NCBI GenBank assembly: GCA_963747005.1
Contig: CAVVDT010000011.1
Span: 124,001 to 188,000, forward strand
DNA length: 64,000 bases
Reading direction: 5' to 3'
Source of the DNA: CAVVDT01 sp963747005
GTDB taxonomy: Bacteria > Pseudomonadota > Alphaproteobacteria > Rhizobiales > Aestuariivirgaceae
Shown: positions 33,502 through 41,805 of the stretch, one piece after another
Layout: each line of letters opens with the position of its first letter
Numbering within the stretch: position 1 is the first letter of the stretch
Notes under the pieces: model-generated
What the model was told of the DNA's origin: nothing
Database searches by the model: none
What the model saw: only the letters and a program-made list of their open reading frames with translations
Made by a program: the position numbers and the translations under genes

Positions 33502-34743
33502 TCAAGCCTCCGGTCGATCTTTGCCCAAACTTCGTTGCGCCATGCGGGTGAGCGCCGGCGAAGTGCGCAAGAGGGTGATGAAGCGTCCCGCACCTGCCGC
33601 GTGCGGGCGCCCGCGCACCCGCATGCGCCACAAGGTGGCGACGACGAGGCTGGCATGCACCACGCTGGTATAGGTGAAGAAGGCCGAAACGCCAAAAGTC
33701 TTCATCACCCAGGCGGCCATCACCGGGCCGATCGATGCTCCGAGCGAGAAGAAGAACGAAAGGCCGGCCGCCACCAGCACGAATTGCCCGGGTTTTGCCC
33801 GGTCGTTGGCATGCGCCGCCGACAGCGAATAGAGCGGCAGGGCAAACGCCCCGAAGGCAAATATGCCGATATTGTTCAGGAGCGCCGATGTGCCGGCGAC
33901 CTGCGACAGGAACAGCCCGGCGGCTACCGCGCCCGAGGTCGAGGCGATGAGCACCCAGCGCCGGTCGAGGCGATCCGACAGCCACCCGAGGGGATATTGC
34001 AGCACCGCGCCGCCGACGATGCCGGCGCTGATGAACAGCGCGACCGCGGCGGTGTCCATGCCGATATTGCCGGCATAGAGCGGGCCCATCAGCCGGAAGG
34101 CCGAATTGGTCAGGCCGATGGTGATGCAGCCGATGCAGGCGACCGGCGAAATGGCCCAGATGGCGCCGACCGAGAATTTTATCTCCTCGGGCGGCTTGGG
34201 GTTGGAGCGGTCGCCCAGCGACACCGGCACCAGCGACAGGGCGACCATCATCGCCATGAGGGCAAACAGTGTGAAACCCGCCACCCCGAAGGCGGGGATC
34301 ATGAACTGGGCGCCGGTGACGACGGAGAGGTCGATCATGCGATAGAGCGACAGCACGCGCGCCCGGTCGGCATTGGGCACCGCCCCGTTGAGCCAGCTCT
34401 CGATCGTCATGAACAGGCCGGCAAAGCAGAACCCCAGGACGAAGCGCAGGCCGATCCACACATAGGGGTTGACGATGAGCACCAGCAGCAGGCACCCGGC
34501 CGCCGCGATCGCCGCCAGCGCCGCGAACACCCGGATGTGGCCGACCGCGCGGATGAGCCGGGCGGTGAACAGGCACGAGATCAGGAAACCGATGAAATAG
34601 CCTGTCCCCATGAGGCCGACGAGGGCCGGGTCGAACCCTTCGTGCGCCGAGCGCAGGGCGATCAGCGTGCCCTGCAGGCCGTTGCCGGCCAGGAGGATGC
34701 CGGCGGTGGTCAGGAGTGGGAGGAGCGGTGTGAGATTGACCAT
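33502..34743 (-). CDS. MFS transporter, YcaD-like
   Basis: The 413-residue protein has 12 predicted membrane helices with the MFS-type loop in GYFIGFLISCLFTARLIRAVG (between helices 2 and 3) and GWLSDRLDRRWVL (between helices 8 and 9). GFCFAGLFMTIESWLN (about 95-110) is characteristic of the YcaD-like subgroup, whose substrates are unknown. A polar C-terminal tail of about 35 residues follows the last helix. It precedes rnd and may be co-transcribed with it. Its upstream region contains the start of the 131-bp repeat array. Confidence 0.88.
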   Translation of the reverse strand: MVNLTPLLPLLTTAGILLAGNGLQGTLIALRSAHEGFDPALVGLMGTGYFIGFLISCLFTARLIRAVGHIRVFAALAAIAAAGCLLLVLIVNPYVWIGLRFVLGFCFAGLFMTIESWLNGAVPNADRARVLSLYRMIDLSVVTGAQFMIPAFGVAGFTLFALMAMMVALSLVPVSLGDRSNPKPPEEIKFSVGAIWAISPVACIGCITIGLTNSAFRLMGPLYAGNIGMDTAAVALFISAGIVGGAVLQYPLGWLSDRLDRRWVLIASTSGAVAAGLFLSQVAGTSALLNNIGIFAFGAFALPLYSLSAAHANDRAKPGQFVLVAAGLSFFFSLGASIGPVMAAWVMKTFGVSAFFTYTSVVHASLVVATLWRMRVRGRPHAAGAGRFITLLRTSPALTRMAQRSLGKDRPEA

Positions 34744-34861
34744 CGAGGAAGCCGGGCAGGGTGCCCTGGTCGGAATGAGGCGGGCCCCAACGCTCTAGCC
34801 CATGCTGGTGCCCATGACAAATGCCGATGACGGGGGCACGATGTGCCCTCCACGCCGTCCC

Positions 34862-35733
34862 GTCACCCCGTATCCATCCCGCTGGCCTCGCCATACGTTG
34901 CGGCCATGGCGGAATGGATGCCGGTATCAAGTACCGGCATGACGACGGCTTGGTTGTGTCGCTAACCCCAACACACCCGTCACCCCGTGGCTCGACCACA
35001 GGGTCCATTCCGCCAAGAGCCCAGCCAGTCGTGCGGTCAGCGGCATGAATGCCGGCATCAAGTGCCGGCATGACGACGGCTTGTTTGTCTCGCTAACCCC
35101 AACACACCCGTCACCCCGTGGCTTGACCACGGGGGCCATTCCGCCAACGCCTCAACCAGTCGCGCGGTGAGCGGAATGGATACCGGCATCAAGTGCCGGC
35201 ATGACGACGGCTTGGTTGTGTCGCTAACCCCAACACACCCGTCACCCCGTGGCTCGACCACGGGGACCATTCCGCCAGGGCCTCAACCGGCTGCAACGCC
35301 AGCGGAATGGATACCGGCATCAAGTGCCGGTATGACGACGGCTTGTTTGTCTCGCTAACCCCAACACACCCGTCACCCCGTGGCTTGACCACGGGGGCCA
35401 TTCCGCCAGGGCCTCAGCCGGCCGCAACGCCAGCGGAATGGATACCGGCATCAAGTGCCGGCATGACGACGGCCTTGTTGTGTCGCTAACCCCAACACCC
35501 CCGTCACCCCGTGGCTTGACCACGGGGACCATTCCGCCAGGGCCTCAACCAGTCGCGCGGTGAGCGGCATGGATGCCGGTATCAAATGCCGGCATGACGA
35601 CGGCCTGGTTGTGTCGCTAACCCCACACACACCCGTCACCCCGTCGCTTGACCACGGGGACCATTCCGCCAGGGCCTCAGCCGGCCGCAACGCCAGCGGC
35701 ATGGATGCCGGCATCAGGTACCGGCATGACGAT
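34862..35733. repeat. Tandem array of a 131-bp palindromic repeat, about seven units
   Basis: Units starting GTCACCCCGT occur at 34979, 35110, 35241, 35372, 35503 and 35635, that is at 131-base steps (132 for the last). A shorter first unit starts at 34862. Each unit has a 97-base element with inverted halves (GTCACCCCGTGGCTTGACCA against GTGCCGGCATGACG) and a spacer of about 34 bases with CGCTAACCCCAACACACCCG. Units differ by a few substitutions. Related solitary copies lie at 5951-6047 and partially at 5887-5910. Short reading frames in it are repeats of each other and not genes. Confidence 0.92.
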
Positions 35734-35776
35734 AAAGAGTGTTGAGGAAAAAATGCTAACGACAAAGAAATAATCC

Positions 35777-35810
35777 TTGACTCTGGCTTAAATATGTTCT
35801 ATGAATGTTC
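35777..35810 (+). promoter_or_regulatory. Promoter with alphaproteobacterial LexA (SOS) box
   Basis: TTGACT (35777-35782) and TATGAA (35800-35805) are 17 bases apart, a good sigma-70-type promoter. GTTC (35796-35799), seven bases, then GTTC (35807-35810) exactly flank the -10 element, matching the GTTC-N7-GTTC LexA operator of alphaproteobacteria. A transcript would start near 35812. No other such combination was noticed in the window. Confidence 0.6.
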
Positions 35811-35811
35811 C

Positions 35812-36167
35812 ATTCCTTCCCAACCCCGGGGCGTGACTCGCGAGCCGTCCGGTCATGGGGATCGAATGCGGCTCTCCGTTCGCCTCCTCAACGGAAGGAG
35901 GCGAACCGGGGTGCGGGTGTGAACGACCAGCTAAGGGGTCCGGATACTACGGTCCGGACGCGCTTTCGGATCGTTGACCCTTTCGGAGATCGGGTGCCGG
36001 CCGGCCTGCAATGGTCGCCCAAAGCGGTTAAAGCTCAGGCATTACCCGAAAGGCGAGGTCCGGAGGCGTTATAGACGCCAGCCGCCCGCTCAGGATGCCG
36101 CCGAGGAAAGCGCCGGCAAAGCGCAACCCCTCTATCCCAGTCAAGCGCTCAACCGGCGCTTTCCTCG
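35812..36167 (+). ncRNA. Candidate structured RNA downstream of the SOS promoter
   Basis: This stretch lacks a convincing gene but has several perfect stems: 35878-35888 with 35896-35906 (11 bp, 7-base loop), 35938-35944 with 35953-35959 (7 bp, 8-base loop), and 36102-36116 with 36153-36167 (15 bp). A 40-codon ORF from ATG 35854 to 35976 is the only small coding candidate; it has no recognised motif. It does not match RNase P, tmRNA, SRP or 6S RNA as far as I can see. It could instead be a degraded SOS-regulated gene. The remaining 36168-36341 is the aspS leader. Confidence 0.3.
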
Positions 36168-36341
36168 ACCCCCCCGGGACCCTTCGGGCCATCAGGCCGC
36201 GGAGCGCGCCAACGCGCCCGTCGATACCCCTCGCCAATCTTGACAATCAGGCCCGTCCGTGCGCCTTTCCGGCCCGACTTCATCGCCGGCCGCAAAGGGC
36301 GCCGGTCGATCAGCTTACCTGATTTTTCAAGAGGACGTTCC

Positions 36342-38126
36342 ATGCACGCCTACCGAACCCACACCTGCGGGGCCCTGACCCGTTCAGCCGTCGGCACCGG
36401 TGCCCGCCTGTCGGGCTGGGTGCATCGGGTGCGGGACCATGGCGGCCTTTTGTTCATCGACCTGCGCGACCATTACGGCATCACCCAGATCGTCGCCGAC
36501 CCGGACTCCCCCGCCTTCGCGGCGGCTGAAAGGGTGCGGGCCGAATGGGTGATCCGCGTCGACGGCGAGGTGCGCGACCGCCCTGCCGATACCCTCAACC
36601 CCAACCTCCCGACCGGCGAGATCGAAATATTCGCCGCCGCCATCGAGGTGCTGTCGGAGGCCGCCGAACTGCCGCTGCCGGTCTTCGGCGAGCCCGACTA
36701 CCCGGAGGATCTGCGCCTCAAGTATCGCTTCCTCGATTTGCGCCGCGAGACGCTGCACGCCAACATCATGAAGCGCAATAAAATCGTCTCGGCCATGCGC
36801 GAGGAGATGGTGCAGGCCGGCTTCTTCGAATTTGCTACCCCCATCCTCACCGCCTCGAGTCCCGAGGGCGCCCGCGACTTCCTGGTGCCTTCGCGCATCC
36901 ATCCGGGAAAATTCTACGCCCTGCCGCAGGCCCCCCAGCAGTACAAGCAGCTCATCATGATGTCGGGCTTCGACCGCTATTTCCAGATCGCGCCCTGCTT
37001 CCGCGACGAGGACCCGCGCGCCGACCGCCTGCCCGGCGAGTTCTACCAGCTCGACATCGAGATGAGCTTCGTCACCCAGGACGACGTCCTCGGCGCCATG
37101 GAGCCGGTGCTGCGCAACGTCTTTCAACGCTTCGCCGAGGGCAAGCCGGTGACTGAAAGCTTCCGCCGCATCGCCTATGCCGATGCCGTCAAGATGTACG
37201 GCAGCGACAAGCCCGACCTGCGCAACCCCGTCGTCATGCAGAACGTGACGGAACAATTCGACGGTTCGGGTTTCCGGGTGTTCGCGGGCATGATCGCCGC
37301 CGATCCCAGGGTCGAGGTGTGGGCCATCCCGGCGAAGTCAGGCGGCAGCCGCGCCTTCTGCGACCGCATGAATTCATGGGCGCAATCAGAAGGCCAGCCT
37401 GGCCTCGCCTATATCTTCTGGCGCAAGGAAGGCGAGGGGCTGGAAGGCGCCGGCCCCATCGCCAGGAACATCGGCCCCGAGCGCACCGAGGCCATCCGCA
37501 CCCAGCTTGGCCTTGGCGAGGGCGATGCGGTGTTCTTCGCCGCCGGCCGGCCGGAAAAGTTCGCTCCCTTCGCCGGTGCCGCTCGCACCCGCATCGGCGA
37601 GGAACTGAACCTCGTCGACCGCGACCGCTTCGAACTGGCGTGGATTGTCGACTTCCCGTTCTACGAATGGAACGAGGACGAAAAGAGGATCGACTTTTCC
37701 CACAATCCCTTTTCCATGCCGCAAGGCGGGCTTGAGGCGCTGGAGAACGAGGACCCGCTCACCATCAAGGCGTTCCAGTACGATCTCGTCTGCAACGGCT
37801 TCGAGATCGCTTCAGGCGGCATCCGCAACCATAAGTCCGACACCATGGTGAAGGCCTTCGAGATCGCCGGTTCCGGCCGCGACACGGTGGAGGAGCGCTT
37901 CGGCGGCCTCTACCGCGCCTTCCAGTACGGCGCTCCGCCGCATGGCGGCATGGCCGCCGGCGTCGACCGCATCGTCATGCTGTTGTGCGGCACGAGGAAC
38001 CTGCGCGAGATCACCCTGTTCCCCATGAACCAGCAGGCCGCCGACCTGCTCATGGGGGCACCTTCCGAAGTCGGGCCCCGGCAGTTGCGCGACCTCCACA
38101 TCAGGCTGAACCTGCCGAAGGAGTGA
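36342..38126 (+). CDS. aspS: Aspartyl-tRNA synthetase
   Basis: The 594-residue class II synthetase starts MHAYRTHTCG with an N-terminal OB-fold anticodon-binding domain (LSGWVHRVRDHGGLLFIDLRD, about 22-42). Class II motif 2 lies in FQIAPCFRDEDPRADRLPGE (about 215-234). A bacterial GAD insertion domain follows (about 285-420), and motif 3 is HGGMAAGVDRIVMLL (about 535-549). It charges tRNA-Asp, and possibly tRNA-Asn if the organism uses the indirect pathway. The ATG at 36342 has AAGAGGA 9-15 bases upstream; in-frame codons upstream are not conserved in character. Confidence 0.96.
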   Translation: MHAYRTHTCGALTRSAVGTGARLSGWVHRVRDHGGLLFIDLRDHYGITQIVADPDSPAFAAAERVRAEWVIRVDGEVRDRPADTLNPNLPTGEIEIFAAAIEVLSEAAELPLPVFGEPDYPEDLRLKYRFLDLRRETLHANIMKRNKIVSAMREEMVQAGFFEFATPILTASSPEGARDFLVPSRIHPGKFYALPQAPQQYKQLIMMSGFDRYFQIAPCFRDEDPRADRLPGEFYQLDIEMSFVTQDDVLGAMEPVLRNVFQRFAEGKPVTESFRRIAYADAVKMYGSDKPDLRNPVVMQNVTEQFDGSGFRVFAGMIAADPRVEVWAIPAKSGGSRAFCDRMNSWAQSEGQPGLAYIFWRKEGEGLEGAGPIARNIGPERTEAIRTQLGLGEGDAVFFAAGRPEKFAPFAGAARTRIGEELNLVDRDRFELAWIVDFPFYEWNEDEKRIDFSHNPFSMPQGGLEALENEDPLTIKAFQYDLVCNGFEIASGGIRNHKSDTMVKAFEIAGSGRDTVEERFGGLYRAFQYGAPPHGGMAAGVDRIVMLLCGTRNLREITLFPMNQQAADLLMGAPSEVGPRQLRDLHIRLNLPKE

Positions 38127-38138
38127 GCGGCGCGTCCT

Positions 38139-39317
38139 CTACTGGTTGGCCTTCACGTCCACCTGCAAGAGGCTCATCAGCGTTGCCGGATCCTGGCCGG
38201 CCTGCATGAACTGCTCCACCTTGATCGGCGCCGGAGCGGCATCGACGCTGATGGAACCGGGGGCTGAGAGGAACGAGTTCACTGCCGCGATCACCTTGTT
38301 GGTGAAATCCTGGTTCTTCAGCGCGGTGAGGCTGATCTGTACCGTCGCCGCGGCCGTGGCGATGATCTGGGCGCGGTCCATCTTCTGGGCGGCGGCGAAG
38401 AAGTCGAGCAGCCGGTTGGTCAGCGAGGCATCGGAAAAGCCCAGCGACAACCCCGAGATGGTGATGCCGTTGGAAAGGGCGAGCAGCTTGTTCGGGTCCT
38501 CATTGCCCTTGCCCTTCTGCGCCTCTTCGACGAGGGCCATGGGGATGCCGGCGACGTTGCCGGCGATGCGGATGGTGCCCATGTCCTTGCCGGTCAGGCC
38601 GAAGTTCATGCTGAACGACAGCGATTCGGGCGTGAAGTCGAACTTGACGGTCGAATCGGAGCTGAAGGCGAGCGAGGTGTAGCCCAGTTGCTTGAGCGGA
38701 ACCTGGTCGCCGGCCATGGCGACAATGTTGTCGGGCACTGCCAGTTCCCCCAGCGTGACCCGCTGCGTGCCCTTGAACCCCCACGGGTCGCCCTCGAACG
38801 TCATGTGGATGTTCTTGATCGACAGGCTCTTGTCGGCGATGAGCACGACGACCTCCGGGATGGTCGTCTCGTTCGCCAGTGAAGAGGAGGCGAAGGCCTT
38901 TTGGAACGGGCTGGGATTTTCCGGCAGTGCATGCACGTAAAGCCCGCTCATGGTGATGGCGGGAATGGCCGCCACCATCTGGCCGGCGATCTTGAAGGTC
39001 ATGCCCTTGTAGCTGGCATCGGCCACTTCAAAGCCCTTGCCCGGCATCTCGGTGACGCCCCTGAGGGTGATGCTTTCAGCATCGTACTGGAAATTCATGC
39101 CCTCGGGGTAGGCGAAGGAAAAGCCGTTGATGGTGATGGTGCCGTCGCTGCCGGTGTCGATGGACTTGTAGGTCGGCCGGATATTGACATTGAGCGCATA
39201 GGCATCGAGCAGCGTCTTCACCACCGGCGGCTCTTCCGCCCGGGCGGCAACCGAAAGCTGGGCGACAAGCGCCCCGGCGAACGACAGAGACACCACGAGA
39301 CGACGAAGTGCGGTCAT
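38139..39317 (-). CDS. Exported hypothetical protein, 392 residues
   Basis: The protein begins MTALRRLVVSLSFAGALVAQ with a signal peptide ending ARA before EEPPVVK, so it should be periplasmic or lipid-free exported. The mature part is mostly predicted beta strands with alternating hydrophobic residues (for example KIAGQMVAAIPAITMSGLYV) and no membrane helix. It ends near DVKANQ. It may be a periplasmic beta-rich protein of the DUF945/LolA-like type, but I do not recognise it with confidence. It converges with aspS, with 12 bases between stop codons. Confidence 0.75.
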   Translation of the reverse strand: MTALRRLVVSLSFAGALVAQLSVAARAEEPPVVKTLLDAYALNVNIRPTYKSIDTGSDGTITINGFSFAYPEGMNFQYDAESITLRGVTEMPGKGFEVADASYKGMTFKIAGQMVAAIPAITMSGLYVHALPENPSPFQKAFASSSLANETTIPEVVVLIADKSLSIKNIHMTFEGDPWGFKGTQRVTLGELAVPDNIVAMAGDQVPLKQLGYTSLAFSSDSTVKFDFTPESLSFSMNFGLTGKDMGTIRIAGNVAGIPMALVEEAQKGKGNEDPNKLLALSNGITISGLSLGFSDASLTNRLLDFFAAAQKMDRAQIIATAAATVQISLTALKNQDFTNKVIAAVNSFLSAPGSISVDAAPAPIKVEQFMQAGQDPATLMSLLQVDVKANQ

Positions 39318-39467
39318 GACGCTGCTCTCCCTTTTAGGCGCGTGATGTCACATACTGCGATTAAAGCCCGATTTGGGCAATGGCATTTAAGGATGATACT
39401 TCGCCATTCATGCCATACTCGGCTATAGCTGAACAAAGCCTGGCGGTGACCGGGCAAGGGGGGACCA

Positions 39468-41753
39468 ATGCCGCGTATTGTGACCGACGATCTTAAAGAG
39501 AGCGCGTTGCGCTATCACCGCGCCGCGCCGGCCGGCAAGCTGGAGATCACGGCGACCAAGCCGTTGTCCAACCAGCGCGACCTGGCGCTTGCCTACTCGC
39601 CGGGCGTGGCCGCGGCCTGCCTCGCCATCGCCGACGATCCGCAAGAGATCGATACCTTGACGGCGCGGGCCAATCTTGTCGCCGTCATCACCAACGGCAC
39701 CGCCGTGCTCGGCCTCGGCAATATCGGCCCCAAGGCCTCCAAGCCGGTGATGGAGGGCAAGGCGGTACTGTTCAAGAAATTCGCCGGCATCGATGTCTTC
39801 GATATCGAGGTCGATGCCAGCGACCCGGAACGCTTCTGCGATGTGGTGGCCGCCCTTGAGCCGACATTCGGCGGCATCAACCTGGAGGACATCAAGGGTC
39901 CTGAATGCTTCGAGATCGAGGCCTGCCTCAAGGAGCGCATGGGCATTCCCGTCTTCCACGACGATCAGCACGGCACCGCCATCATCGTCACCGCTGCCGT
40001 GCTCAACGCCATGGAACTGGCGGGCAAGAAGCTGCATGAGGTAAAGCTGGTGGCCTCCGGTGCCGGTGCCGCCGCCCTTGCCTGCCTCAACCTGCTGGTT
40101 GCGCTGGGCGTCAGGCGGGAGAATATCTGGGTCTCCGACATCGACGGCGTGGTCTATGAGGGCCGCACCCAGTCCATGGACCGCTGGAAATCGACCTTTG
40201 CCCAGAAAACCGGGGCGCGCACCCTCACCGATATCATCGAAGGCGCCGACATCTTCCTGGGCCTTTCGGCCGGCGGCGTGCTCAAGCCGGAGATGGTGGC
40301 GAAGATGGCCGCCCAGCCGCTCATCATGGCGCTGGCCAACCCCAATCCCGAGATCGTGCCCGACGAGGCCCGCAAGGTCAGGCCCGATGCCATGATCTGC
40401 ACCGGTCGCTCGGATTATCCCAACCAGGTCAACAACGTTTTGTGCTTTCCCTACATTTTTCGCGGGGCGCTGGATGTCGGTGCCACCGCCATCAACGAGG
40501 AAATGAAGCTGGCCGCCGTCAAGGCCATCGCCGCGCTCGCCCACGAGGCGCCTTCCGATGTGGCCGAAAGGGCCTATGGCGGTGATGTCCGGGTCTTCGG
40601 GCTTGAATCCCTCATTCCCACCCCCTTCGACCAGCGCCTTATCCTGCGCATTGCTCCCGCCGTTGCCCGCGCCGCCATGGAATCGGGCGTGGCACGCCGG
40701 CCGATCGGGGATTTTCAGGCCTACGAGGAACGCCTCAACCGGCTGGTGTTCCGCTCCGGCTTCGTCATGAAGCCGGTGTTCAACCGCGCCCGCGACAATC
40801 TCAAGCGTATTGCTTACGCCGACGGCGAGGACGAGCGCATTCTGCGTGCCGCCGCCGCCATCCTTCAGGACAAGGTCGCCATCCCGGTCCTCATCGGTCG
40901 TCCCGAGGTGATCGAAACTCGTATCGAGCGCTATGGCCTGTCGATCAAGCCGGGCCGCGACTTCGAACTGATCAACCCCCAGGACGATCCGCGCTACCGC
41001 GACTACGTGGACACCTACCTCGCGCGCACCTGCCGAAAGGGTGTCACCCCCGACACCGCCCGCACCCTGGTGCGCACCAACTCCACGGTGATTGCCGCCG
41101 TCGCGGTGGAGCGCGGCGATGCCGATGCGATGCTGTGCGGCCTCGACGGGCGCTTCAACCGCCATCTCGATATCATCCGTGACATCCTCGGCCTCGCTCC
41201 CGGCGTGCGCGAACTCTCCACGGTCTCCATGGCCATCCTCAATCGCGGTTTCTATTTCTTCGCCGATACCTATGTGACCCCGGATCCTCGACCTGAAGAC
41301 ATTGTCGACCTGACCCGTTTGACCGCGACGACGGTTGCGCGTTTCGGCATCACACCCAAGGTGGCGCTCCTGTCGCATTCCAATTTCGGCTCTTCGCCTG
41401 ACCAGAGCGCCGCCAAGATGCGCCGGGCGCTGCAGATCCTGCACGGCGACTATCCCGAACTCGAGGTGGAAGGCGAGATGCAGGGTGACGTGGCGCTCGA
41501 TGCCGAACTGCGCCACCGGCTGTTTCCCCAGTCGCGCCTCAAGGACGAGGCCAACGTCTTCATCATGCCCAACCTCGATGCCGCCAACATCGCCTATAAC
41601 CTGGTGAAGTCGCTGGGCGACGCCACTCCCGTCGGCCCCATCCTGGTCGGCGTGAGGAAGCCCGCCCACATCCTTACCCCGTCGGTGACGGTGCGCGGCG
41701 TCGTCAACATGACGGCCATCGCCGCGGTCGACGCGCAGGGCAGGGGGGAGTGA
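39468..41753 (+). CDS. maeB: NADP-dependent malic enzyme with phosphotransacetylase-like domain
   Basis: The 761-residue protein has a malic enzyme domain (about 1-430) with LAYSPGVAAACLAI (about 40-53), FDIEVDASDP, FHDDQHGTA (about 163-171) and a nucleotide-binding region around VASGAGAAALACL (about 194-206). The second part (about 440-755) resembles phosphotransacetylase and is thought to be regulatory. It decarboxylates malate to pyruvate with reduction of NADP. The start follows GGGGGGACCA. It stands alone and precedes the glycan cluster by about 50 bases. Confidence 0.94.
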   Translation: MPRIVTDDLKESALRYHRAAPAGKLEITATKPLSNQRDLALAYSPGVAAACLAIADDPQEIDTLTARANLVAVITNGTAVLGLGNIGPKASKPVMEGKAVLFKKFAGIDVFDIEVDASDPERFCDVVAALEPTFGGINLEDIKGPECFEIEACLKERMGIPVFHDDQHGTAIIVTAAVLNAMELAGKKLHEVKLVASGAGAAALACLNLLVALGVRRENIWVSDIDGVVYEGRTQSMDRWKSTFAQKTGARTLTDIIEGADIFLGLSAGGVLKPEMVAKMAAQPLIMALANPNPEIVPDEARKVRPDAMICTGRSDYPNQVNNVLCFPYIFRGALDVGATAINEEMKLAAVKAIAALAHEAPSDVAERAYGGDVRVFGLESLIPTPFDQRLILRIAPAVARAAMESGVARRPIGDFQAYEERLNRLVFRSGFVMKPVFNRARDNLKRIAYADGEDERILRAAAAILQDKVAIPVLIGRPEVIETRIERYGLSIKPGRDFELINPQDDPRYRDYVDTYLARTCRKGVTPDTARTLVRTNSTVIAAVAVERGDADAMLCGLDGRFNRHLDIIRDILGLAPGVRELSTVSMAILNRGFYFFADTYVTPDPRPEDIVDLTRLTATTVARFGITPKVALLSHSNFGSSPDQSAAKMRRALQILHGDYPELEVEGEMQGDVALDAELRHRLFPQSRLKDEANVFIMPNLDAANIAYNLVKSLGDATPVGPILVGVRKPAHILTPSVTVRGVVNMTAIAAVDAQGRGE

Positions 41754-41805
41754 AGGGTGAGCGCCGTTGGGTCCTGAACCTGGTGAATGAATGGGTAGAG
41801 TAAAT

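Noticed and set aside
34862..35733. CRISPR-like array
   Set aside because: The units are 131 bp long, nearly identical across the whole length including the spacer, and palindromic; there are no variable spacers of 30-40 bp and no cas genes.
34927..35765. Series of similar reading frames of about 60-105 codons on both strands
   Set aside because: They are translations of the 131-bp repeat in successive units and have no independent coding signal.
35854..36167. RNase P, tmRNA, 6S or SRP RNA in the region before aspS
   Set aside because: The conserved cores of these RNAs, such as GAGGAAAGTC for RNase P or the tmRNA tag codons, are absent; a passing resemblance of CCAGCTAAGG to 23S rRNA is too short.
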